A stretch of 6,188 nucleotides of DNA. It comes from Polyangiaceae bacterium (GTDB taxonomy: Bacteria > Myxococcota > Polyangia > Polyangiales > Polyangiaceae). Under the pieces are notes generated by a model. The model was not told where the DNA came from. It searched no databases and worked only from the letters and a program-made list of their open reading frames with translations. Positions 1 through 5,491 of this stretch are shown piece after piece. The translations under genes and the position numbers were made by a program. The stretch is from NCBI GenBank assembly GCA_025936205.1, contig JAICTU010000513.1, positions 1 through 6,188 on the forward strand, given 5' to 3'. Positions within the stretch are counted from its first letter, which is position 1. Each line of letters starts with the position of its first letter.

Positions 1-471
1 CACGCTGTCCGGCGAAAGCCCGCCGAACGGAGGCGCGCTCGGCCAGCCCGCCATCGTCCCGTGCAGAGCTCGCACGCCGCGCAACAGATCCACGACGATG
101 CGCAGACACACACCGGCCGGGAATGCCGCGTTCTTCTGCGTCGCCCAGGACTGCAATGAACGCAGCGGCTCGCCCTCGATGTACTCGTAGGCGACGGCCA
201 GCACCTCACCCTGGTGCAACACCTCGACCACGCCCAGCACATTCTCGTGGCTGAGCGCCATCGCGTCGCGCGCGGCGCATGCCATCCGCTGCAGCGCCTC
301 GCTGGGGATATCCTCCTGCAACTGCAGCCGCCGCAGCAGCACCGGCCGCCCCGGCGCACCGTTGCGCTGATCCAGCGCGACCCACAGGCTACCGAGGTAG
401 CTGTGCGCCACCAGGTGCACGGGATGATACCCCGCGATTGGTGCTTGCTCGTTGCGAGGCAGACCGCCCAC
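1..471 (-). CDS. Ser/Thr protein kinase-like protein (probable pseudokinase), N-terminal part, cut by window edge
   Basis: About 157 codons read leftwards and leave the window, so only the N-lobe and the approach to the catalytic loop are visible. The order fits a Hanks-type kinase: a glycine-loop-like strand (AHSYLGSLWVALD), a VAIK-like strand reading RPVLLRRL, a helix before LSHENVLGVVEV, and a hinge reading AYEYIEGEPL. Near the edge GGLSPDSV occupies the place of the HRDLKPEN catalytic loop. The key residues look lost: the VAIK lysine is Arg, the alpha-C glutamate appears to be Ala, and the HRD histidine, arginine and aspartate are replaced. I therefore infer a pseudokinase or an atypical kinase; such paralogues are common in Myxococcota. 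The GTG start at 471 is tentative. A TTG at 510 is the furthest upstream option, just after an in-frame TAG (516-514), and an AGGGAGG lies too far from the GTG to decide. It is divergent from the phosphatase gene. Confidence 0.82.
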   Translation of the reverse strand, partial: MGGLPRNEQAPIAGYHPVHLVAHSYLGSLWVALDQRNGAPGRPVLLRRLQLQEDIPSEALQRMACAARDAMALSHENVLGVVEVLHQGEVLAVAYEYIEGEPLRSLQSWATQKNAAFPAGVCLRIVVDLLRGVRALHGTMAGWPSAPPFGGLSPDSV

Positions 472-620
472 GCGATCAGGGACGGATTCGCCTCCCTGAC
501 CCTGAAACAAACCCTACCCGATAGCGACGCCGCCCGAAGCAGCTCGTCGCGCGCCCGCGTGAGGGCACGCAGGCCAATGGGCGCCGCGGCACGCGCCTGG
601 ATGCCAGACACCCACACCTC

Positions 621-634
621 GCCCCGGCCGGGGC
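621..634. repeat. Perfect 14-bp GC palindrome
   Basis: GCCCCGGCCGGGGC equals its own reverse complement. It can fold as a 5-bp stem with a GGCC loop and lies 10 nt upstream of the Shine-Dalgarno of the small ORF, between divergent genes. It could be an operator or an RNA hairpin near the start of the rightward transcript. GC-rich palindromes also arise by chance in DNA of this composition, so no function is assigned. Confidence 0.5.
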
Positions 635-644
635 CATCCGAACG

Positions 645-649
645 AGGAG
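645..649 (+). promoter_or_regulatory. Shine-Dalgarno of the small ORF
   Basis: AGGAG (within GAGGAG, 644-649) is followed by a 7-nt spacer and ATG at 657. The match and spacing are better than for most starts in this window, and this is the main reason to take the following small ORF seriously. Confidence 0.45.
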
Positions 650-656
650 TGGGGGG

Positions 657-815
657 ATGGCAAGCGGGCACTGCACCGCACCGGGCGTCCTCGAGCCCTC
701 TGCCGGCTTGCGGCCCCGTGCGAGGTGGGTACGCTGCGCCATGGCTCGCACAGCGCTCGAAAGATGTTTGCTCGCGATTGCGCTCAGCCTGAGTTGCAGC
801 CATTGCTGCAAGTGA
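657..815 (+). CDS. Possible small Cys-rich protein (52 aa), coupled to the phosphatase gene
   Basis: The frame is open from ATG 657 to TGA 813-815, giving 52 residues. Support comes from the strong AGGAG at 645-649 with 7-nt spacing, mainly G/C third positions, and a stop one base before the phosphatase ATG at 817, which suits translational coupling. The protein is Cys-rich (seven cysteines). Its last third has a hydrophobic stretch ending in a lipobox-like ALSLSC, then SHCCK. An internal ATG at 741 would give a 24-residue peptide shaped like a lipoprotein signal peptide with a six-residue tail, but its nearest purine-rich site is 13 nt away. I recognise no family. It may be a small membrane or lipid-anchored peptide, a leader that sets phosphatase translation, or a chance ORF in GC-rich DNA. 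Confidence 0.35.
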   Translation: MASGHCTAPGVLEPSAGLRPRARWVRCAMARTALERCLLAIALSLSCSHCCK

Positions 816-816
816 G

Positions 817-1389
817 ATGGGCACGCGAGTTCTGTACCTCGTCCGGCACGGCCAGTTCTTCACGGAGGAGGGCAGCGCGAAGTACGGCAGCTTGACCCCG
901 CTGGGCCGGCGGCAGGCGAAGCGTCTGGGCAAGCGTCTGGCGTCGATCGAGTTCGCGGTGTTGCACCACAGCGACATGCCGCGAGCGAGGGAGACCGCCG
1001 AGATCATCGCCAGCGAGCTGGGCAGCGAGCTACCGATCCGTTCCAGCCGGCTGCTCCGCGAGGGGATCCCCACGGCCCCTGTGCCCTGGATTCCCAACCA
1101 CACCCGGGCGGACGCACGCAAAGTGCGCGCTCGCATGGATGCGGCGTTTGCACGGCACTTCAAGCGACCCAGGAGCGGCGAGCGGCATGAGCTCTTGGTG
1201 GCCCACGGCAATCTCATTCGCTACTTCGTCCGGCGCGCCCTGGGAGACCCGATCGCCAAGTGGCTGCGCATGAATATCACCCAGTGCGGCCTGACGGTCA
1301 TCGTCGTCGGCCCGAGGCGCGGCCGGGTGGTCCTGATGAGCTTCAACGACGTCGGCCACCTGCCGCCGAAGATGCGCACATTCCTGTGA
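817..1389 (+). CDS. PGAM5-like histidine-phosphatase-superfamily Ser/Thr phosphatase
   Basis: The 190-residue protein is a complete single-domain member of the histidine phosphatase (phosphoglycerate mutase-like) superfamily. The RHG motif is at residues 10-12 with H11 as the phospho-acceptor; SDMPRARETA (52-61) carries the second arginine, E82 lies in LLREG, and the second catalytic histidine is H130 in VAHGNLIRY. The LLREG-x-P block, AHGNLIRYFVRRAL, the W-L-R-M-N-I stretch and the C-terminal G-R-V...GHLPP closely match my memory of animal PGAM5, a Ser/Thr phosphatase, more than metabolic mutases. A phosphoprotein phosphatase role is therefore inferred. No signal peptide or membrane segment is visible, so it is probably cytosolic. 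The ATG is fixed by the first beta strand (RVLYLVRHG). It lacks a well-spaced Shine-Dalgarno, which fits coupling to the small ORF ending at 815. Confidence 0.88.
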   Translation: MGTRVLYLVRHGQFFTEEGSAKYGSLTPLGRRQAKRLGKRLASIEFAVLHHSDMPRARETAEIIASELGSELPIRSSRLLREGIPTAPVPWIPNHTRADARKVRARMDAAFARHFKRPRSGERHELLVAHGNLIRYFVRRALGDPIAKWLRMNITQCGLTVIVVGPRRGRVVLMSFNDVGHLPPKMRTFL

Positions 1390-1549
1390 GTGATTTGCGC
1401 TGACTTTGCTAGAGTCGCGAGGCGCGTGGGTCCACGCCGCCCCCCTTCACCGGGAAAGCACCTGACGTGCCGGACCATTCGCTGCCTGGAGCCGAGAACC
1501 CGCTACTCGGGCGGAAACAGAAGAAGGGAATGTTTCGCTAGCCCGAATC

Positions 1550-1554
1550 GGAGG
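1550..1554 (+). promoter_or_regulatory. Shine-Dalgarno fixing the GTG start of the ATPase gene
   Basis: GGAGG with a 6-nt spacer precedes GTG 1561. It decides against the further-upstream in-frame GTG at 1390, whose 57 extra codons look non-coding (Arg/Pro-rich with no family similarity) and begin directly at the phosphatase stop. Confidence 0.8.
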
Positions 1555-1560
1555 TTTCTC

Positions 1561-2334
1561 GTGGTCCTATCAGCATCGATTCCGGCGCTCAAAACCAAGG
1601 CAAAGAGGCTGCGTCGAGCAGTGAACATCCGCTTGTGCGAAGCCCTCGACCAGGTCGCCGCGCAAGAGGGGTACGCGACCTGGAGTTTGTTGGTCGCGAA
1701 GGAGGCGGCCCGCCCGGGGCGTGGGGAGTCCGCGCAGAACCGGTGGCAGAAGCAATGGCAGAAGCAGGGCGCTGATTGGCTGGAGCGCATCGTTCCCGGC
1801 GACCTGGTGCTCCTCGGTGCGCGTCCTGGGCAGGGCAAAACGCTATGTGCGATGCAGCTGCTCCTCCGCGCGCTGCGGCGCGGTCAGGCAGGGTGGTTCT
1901 TCGCTCTACAGAATGACGCTCCCGATATGGATGCCCTGTTCGTATCCTTCGGCGAACGGCGTGCCAGCTTCGGTGCCAACTTCGTGTTCGAGCATTCGGA
2001 CGAGATCTGCGCACGCCACATCATCGAACAGCTCGGTGCGGCTCCGAAACGAGCGCTAACGCAGATCGCGGTGATCGACCATCTGCAACTGTTGGACCAG
2101 CGGCGGCAGGCGCCGCCACTCGAGCAGCAAGTGCGCGACCTGCGCGCGTTTGCCCAGCGCACAGGCTGCATCCTGGTGTTCATCTCGCAGATCCGCAGCG
2201 CGTTTGACCAGAGCACGGAGCTCCTGCCCTCCAGGCAGGACATTCGCCTGCTCGATGCCCTGGATCTGCGCCTCTTCGACAAGTTCCTCTTTCTGCGGGA
2301 AGGTCGGGCGAGTCTTCACGAGTACCGGGCGTAA
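1561..2334 (+). CDS. DnaB/RecA-fold P-loop ATPase of the 'DNA helicase' annotated family
   Basis: This 257-residue protein has two parts. Residues 4-46 form a short helical domain (LKTKAKRLRR, ALDQVAAQEGYATWSLL) that resembles the small N-terminal segment of several proteobacterial proteins. Residues 77-257 form a DnaB-like RecA-fold ATPase core. Walker A is GARPGQGKT (86-94, K93), Walker B is AVIDHLQLLDQ with D173, and the following ILVFISQIR (204-212) matches the DnaB sensor strand; LFDKFLFL lies near the end. Homologues as I recall them are automatically named 'DNA helicase', but there is no DnaB N-terminal domain or full hexamer linker, so helicase activity is unproven. The strand after Walker A reads WFFALQND, with Q117 where DnaB/RecA proteins carry the catalytic glutamate, so hydrolysis may be weak or absent. 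It is flanked by signalling genes rather than replication genes. Confidence 0.87.
   Translation: MVLSASIPALKTKAKRLRRAVNIRLCEALDQVAAQEGYATWSLLVAKEAARPGRGESAQNRWQKQWQKQGADWLERIVPGDLVLLGARPGQGKTLCAMQLLLRALRRGQAGWFFALQNDAPDMDALFVSFGERRASFGANFVFEHSDEICARHIIEQLGAAPKRALTQIAVIDHLQLLDQRRQAPPLEQQVRDLRAFAQRTGCILVFISQIRSAFDQSTELLPSRQDIRLLDALDLRLFDKFLFLREGRASLHEYRA
1744..1767 (+). repeat. 12-bp tandem duplication inside the ATPase gene
   Basis: TGGCAGAAGCAA is followed at once by TGGCAGAAGCAG, a direct repeat with one mismatch. It keeps frame and encodes WQKQ twice (residues 62-69) in the linker between the N-terminal helical segment and the ATPase core. It looks like a recent slippage duplication in a tolerant linker. 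Confidence 0.8.
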
Positions 2335-2351
2335 CAACCGACTCCGCTGCC

Positions 2352-2374
2352 GGCGCGAGGCTCGGCTTCGCGCC
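2352..2374 (+). terminator. Intergenic hairpin after the ATPase gene (weak terminator candidate)
   Basis: GGCGCGAGGC, loop TCG, then GCTTCGCGCC forms a 10-bp stem with one G-U pair, starting 18 nt after the ATPase stop and ending 53 nt before the histidine kinase ATG. No run of T follows, so it does not meet the standard intrinsic terminator pattern. It could be a weak or factor-dependent terminator, an mRNA-stabilising structure, or chance in GC-rich DNA. Confidence 0.35.
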
Positions 2375-2426
2375 CAGCAGAGCGCTGTTCCCGGTCGCAG
2401 ACGCTTGTGCCAGTATTCGGTCTGCA

Positions 2427-3545
2427 ATGTCTCGCCCGCTGAGCTCCATGGAGTACCGCCTGCTGGTGGAGAATGCGCCGGTGATGATCTGGCGGGCGGA
2501 CTCGAGCGCGAAGTGCGACTACTTCAACGAGACCTGGCTCGCCTTTACGGGTCGAACACTGGAGCAAGAGCAGGGAGAGGGCTGGGCGGCGGGAGTTCAT
2601 CCGGAAGACCTCGATCGCTGCGTGTCGTACTACCTGGAGCACTTCCGGCGGCGGGAAGCCTTCGAGATGGAGTACCGGCTTCGCCGGCACGACGGAGTCT
2701 TCCGTTGGATGTTCGATCGTGGAGTGCCCTTCACGAACGGCGATGGCAGGTTCGCCGGCTTCATCGGTAGCTGCGTGGACGTCGACAGCTGGCGCCGGGC
2801 GCACGCGGCGCAGCATCAACACCATCAAGACCAACTGGCGCTCGCTCGTGAGTTCGAAAAATCGATCCTGGCCATCGTCAGTCACGACATCCGCAATCCC
2901 CTGACCACGATCCACCTGGCAGCCCGCGTGCTGCTGGACGCGCCCGATCTCGACGGCACGGTCAAGAAGAGCGCGGACGTCGTCGAACGCGGCGTCCGTC
3001 GCATTCAGCACATCGTCGCCGACCTGCTCGACGTGTCTCGCGAACGCGAGGGCGCAGGCATTTCCATCGAGCCCCGGACCATGGATTTGCAGGCAATGTG
3101 CCGCCAGCTCATCGACGAGGTGGAGGCGATCGCGCGGGATCGCAAGGTCGTTTTCGAGTGTGACGCGGAGGGTTCGGGCGCCTGGGACGAGCAGCGGCTG
3201 CTGCAGGCAATCTCGAACTTGACGTCCAACGCCGTACAGCACGGTGCGCCCGGATCGCCGATCCGCCTGCGCCTCACGGGAGACGAGCAGCGGGTCTCGA
3301 TCGAAGTGCACAACGAAGGCACCATCCCGGCGGAGCTGTTGCCCCGCATCTTCCAGCCCTTCCATTCCGGCCGGCATCGAGGGCGGCGCGGCGACGGGCT
3401 CGGTCTGGGGTTGTTCATTGCCCGAGCGATCGCCCGCGCCCACGGGGGAGCGCTGGAGGTCGACTCCACAGGGGGCTCCACGATGTTCCGGTTGCTGCTG
3501 CCGCGCCGCGCGCCCGCCAGCAGCTACTTTTGCGAGGGTTCCTGA
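2427..3545 (+). CDS. Soluble PAS-domain sensor histidine kinase
   Basis: The 372-residue protein carries a full sensor-transmitter set and no membrane segment. Residues 8-120 are a PAS domain of the PAS_3 type (ENAPVMIWRAD, FTGRTLEQ, HPEDLDR, EYRLRRHDG, IGSCVDV). A polar linker rich in His and Gln (126-137) leads to the HisKA helix with phospho-acceptor H153 in VSHDIRNPL. The ATPase domain has the N-box at 264-273 (NLTSNAVQHG), a G1-like VHNEGTIP (294-301), an F-box region IFQPF (308-312) and the G2 box GDGLGLGLF (322-330). The usual G1 aspartate is Asn here (N296), a variant I recall from many PAS kinases. There is no receiver domain and no response regulator in the window, so it is an orphan kinase with unknown signal and partner. 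ATG 2448 (residue 8) is an alternative start; neither has a good Shine-Dalgarno. The DUF6151 gene starts 5 nt downstream. Confidence 0.94.
   Translation: MSRPLSSMEYRLLVENAPVMIWRADSSAKCDYFNETWLAFTGRTLEQEQGEGWAAGVHPEDLDRCVSYYLEHFRRREAFEMEYRLRRHDGVFRWMFDRGVPFTNGDGRFAGFIGSCVDVDSWRRAHAAQHQHHQDQLALAREFEKSILAIVSHDIRNPLTTIHLAARVLLDAPDLDGTVKKSADVVERGVRRIQHIVADLLDVSREREGAGISIEPRTMDLQAMCRQLIDEVEAIARDRKVVFECDAEGSGAWDEQRLLQAISNLTSNAVQHGAPGSPIRLRLTGDEQRVSIEVHNEGTIPAELLPRIFQPFHSGRHRGRRGDGLGLGLFIARAIARAHGGALEVDSTGGSTMFRLLLPRRAPASSYFCEGS
3534..3538 (+). promoter_or_regulatory. Likely Shine-Dalgarno of the GFA-like gene, inside the end of the kinase gene
   Basis: GAGGG lies 12 nt upstream of ATG 3551 and within the last codons of the histidine kinase. 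The spacing is long, but re-initiation after the kinase stop (3543-3545) would help. A TTG at 3530 could add seven residues, but family similarity begins right after the ATG. Confidence 0.4.
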
Positions 3546-3550
3546 CGCGT

Positions 3551-4216
3551 ATGCCGGCCGATATTCTTGTGTCGTGTACCTGTGGGGCGGTCACGGGCCT
3601 GGTTCGCGGCGTGACCGTCGCCAACTCCCGGCGCTTGTCCTGCATGTGCGATGATTGTCAGGTCTACGCTCACTACCTGCGCCGCGCGGGGGAGATCCTG
3701 GACGTGCACGGCGGAACGGACTTGTCCTACGCAACCCAAGATCGCGTCTCGATCTCGGCCGGTCGAGATCATCTGCGGGCGGTGCGGCTCTCGCAGGCCG
3801 GCATCTTGCGCGTCTACACGGGCTGCTGCAGGACGCCGGTGGCGCACGTGCCATCGCCGAAGCTGGCGTTCGTCGGCATTCCGCACTTGTTCCTGCGCTG
3901 CGGGAATGGCGGAGCCACGCGCGATCAGATCCTGGGCCCGGTGACTCTTCGGCTGCAGGGGCGATTCTGCCGCGGGGAGCTGCCGGAGGGGGCTCATCGG
4001 AGCACGCCCCTCGGGCCGGCAGCGAAGGCGATGGCTCGGGTGCTTTGGGATACGATCCGCGGGCGGCACATGCCGTCCCCGTTTCATGAGCCAGCATCGG
4101 GTGCAGCGTTCCCAGCGCCGGTGGTGCTGAGCCCGGGTGAGGTGGAAGCACTCCGCGGTCCGCTGGCGCACCTCCCATCGGCATTGAGTTCGGCAGAGCC
4201 GGCAGGCTGCCGCTGA
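3551..4216 (+). CDS. GFA-like / DUF6151 family cysteine-cluster protein
   Basis: The 221-residue protein begins with C9-T-C11-G and continues with C31-M-C33-D-D-C36-Q and GCC (C92/C93) followed by R-T-P. This spacing matches the zinc-binding beta-barrel of the GFA (glutathione-dependent formaldehyde-activating enzyme-like) superfamily. The blocks DDCQVYAHYL, ILDVHGGTDLS and the LSQAGILRVYTGCCRTP region match the subgroup I remember as DUF6151. No biochemical role is established for it to my knowledge; a zinc site and perhaps thiol or aldehyde chemistry are inference from the fold. The last 60 residues are Ala/Pro-rich and less family-like. It has no signal peptide and is probably cytosolic. 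It starts 5 nt after the histidine kinase stop, so the two are probably co-transcribed and translationally coupled. Confidence 0.82.
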   Translation: MPADILVSCTCGAVTGLVRGVTVANSRRLSCMCDDCQVYAHYLRRAGEILDVHGGTDLSYATQDRVSISAGRDHLRAVRLSQAGILRVYTGCCRTPVAHVPSPKLAFVGIPHLFLRCGNGGATRDQILGPVTLRLQGRFCRGELPEGAHRSTPLGPAAKAMARVLWDTIRGRHMPSPFHEPASGAAFPAPVVLSPGEVEALRGPLAHLPSALSSAEPAGCR

Positions 4217-4345
4217 GGCGAAGGCAAACTTGCCTCGTTGCTGGCAGGACGCCTCAGCGGATCCAGCGAGCGCAGGCCAAATTTGCGGACGATGCGCGCG
4301 GCATTCGCCGGCATGTCGTTTGCTCTGGGCGGTGCGCAGAGCATC

Positions 4346-5491
4346 ATGCGCATCTTTTCCTGCAAGGCCTGTGAACAGACTCTGTTTTTCGAAAACACGG
4401 TGTGCCTGAACTGCAAGGCCGAGGTGGCATACCATCCGGGGGTCTGTGGCTTCTTCGTGGTGCCCCAGGGCGTGGCCGCGGATGCGCCGTTCGAGCTCGA
4501 TGTGCCGGGAAAAGGGCGGCAGAAGGTTCGTCGCTGCAAGAACTTCATGGACGCTGCCTGCAACTGGCTCTTGCCCGTCGACGAGCAGCAGCCTGAACCG
4601 GAGGTGTTCTGTGCTTCCTGCCGGCTGACGTCGATCATCCCGGACCTGTCCAACGAGCAATATCACGCGGCGTGGATCGATATCGAAAAGAACAAGCGCC
4701 GGCTCCTGTACACGCTGCAGGCGCTATCGCTGCCCATTGTGAGCAAGGCGCAGGACCCCGAAGCAGGCCTGACATTTCGCTTCATGAGCGATACCGAGCA
4801 GGAAAAAGTGATGACGGGGCACGCCGATGGCGTCATCACCATCAACGTCGCGGAGGCCAACGGCGCGTTTCGCGAGAACATGCGCGAGAAGCTCGGCGAG
4901 GGCTATCGCACGGTGCTGGGCCACCTGCGGCACGAGATCGGCCACTACTACTGGGATCGCCTGGTCAGCGAGCAAGCTGCGCTCGCCGGCTTTCGCAAGC
5001 TGTTCGGAGACGAGCAACAGAGCTACCAGGAGGCGATCCAGCGTCATTATGACGAGGGTCCCCCCGAGAACTGGCAGGAGTCCTTCATCAGCGCCTACGC
5101 GACCATGCATCCGTGGGAAGACTGGGCCGAGACCTGGGCGCACTACCTGCACATGGTCGACACGCTGGAAACGGCCAAGAGCCATGGGCTCGTGCTGCGC
5201 GTTCCGGGGGCAGGCGCGAAAGTCGTCACCGAAGGCCTGGATGTGCGCGATTTCGACGAGATGACCAAGAGCTGGCGCACCGTCACGCTCGCGCTCAACA
5301 GCCTGAACCACAGCATGGGCCTGAAGGATGCCTATCCGTTCGTGCCGACCGAAGCGGTGCAGAAGAAGCTGCGCTTCATCCACGAGCTGATCCGGCAGCC
5401 GCGAGCCGCGGGCAGCAAGGAGGCTCCGCCGTCCTCGCGTGCGAAGCTTCGCAGCAAGGGCACGCCGCGCAGCGCGGCCGCGAAGGCCTAG
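4346..5491 (+). CDS. Zinc-ribbon putative zinc metallopeptidase (HExxH)
   Basis: The 381-residue protein matches the 'putative zinc-binding metallopeptidase' family (from memory, Pfam zinc-ribbon_6 plus Peptidase_Mx). The N-terminal ribbon has C6-K-A-C9 and C20-L-N-C23, and a second cysteine set is C64, C72, C89 and C92. After a helical stretch comes the catalytic site HEIGH (H196, E197, H200). A conserved downstream block, HPWEDWAETWAHYLHM (255-270), offers Glu residues as the likely third zinc ligand, as in gluzincins. Substrate is unknown. The last 30 or so residues are a basic Ala/Ser/Lys tail without family similarity. ATG 4346 is chosen because the family starts at MRxFxCxxC. The frame is open back to TTG 4238 with ATGs at 4292 and 4313, and none of these starts has a good Shine-Dalgarno. 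The 129-nt gap to the previous gene may hold its own promoter. Confidence 0.93.
   Translation: MRIFSCKACEQTLFFENTVCLNCKAEVAYHPGVCGFFVVPQGVAADAPFELDVPGKGRQKVRRCKNFMDAACNWLLPVDEQQPEPEVFCASCRLTSIIPDLSNEQYHAAWIDIEKNKRRLLYTLQALSLPIVSKAQDPEAGLTFRFMSDTEQEKVMTGHADGVITINVAEANGAFRENMREKLGEGYRTVLGHLRHEIGHYYWDRLVSEQAALAGFRKLFGDEQQSYQEAIQRHYDEGPPENWQESFISAYATMHPWEDWAETWAHYLHMVDTLETAKSHGLVLRVPGAGAKVVTEGLDVRDFDEMTKSWRTVTLALNSLNHSMGLKDAYPFVPTEAVQKKLRFIHELIRQPRAAGSKEAPPSSRAKLRSKGTPRSAAAKA

Larger units (their letters stand above)
472..656. other. Divergent intergenic region with a palindrome
   Basis: This stretch lies between the leftward kinase-like gene and the rightward small ORF. It must hold the promoters for both directions if each gene is transcribed from here, but I see no convincing -35/-10 pair on either strand. 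Its one clear structure is the perfect palindrome at 621-634, listed separately. Confidence 0.6.

Noticed and set aside
214..792. Long plus-strand open frame across the kinase-like gene and the intergenic region
   Set aside because: Its product is His/Arg/Pro-rich with no family features, while the opposite strand over 1-471 has a clear kinase signature; it is an antisense shadow.
1387..1415. Promoter with TAGAGT as -10 after the phosphatase gene
   Set aside because: No acceptable -35 lies 16-18 nt upstream, only the phosphatase stop region, so the match is too weak.
1390..1560. N-terminal extension of the ATPase from GTG 1390
   Set aside because: The extra 57 residues look non-coding, and a strong GGAGG with 6-nt spacing sits before GTG 1561, where family similarity starts.
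2316..3443. 375-codon minus-strand open frame opposite the histidine kinase
   Set aside because: The plus strand carries every histidine kinase motif in order; the minus frame is a GC-driven shadow with no recognisable domains.
4223..4236. Small inverted repeat AGGCAAACTTGCCT after the DUF6151 gene
   Set aside because: Only about 5 bp of stem with a 4-nt loop and no T-run; too weak to call a terminator.
3524..4666. 380-codon minus-strand open frame opposite the DUF6151 and metallopeptidase genes
   Set aside because: It crosses two well-supported plus-strand genes and their gap, and its product has no domain features.
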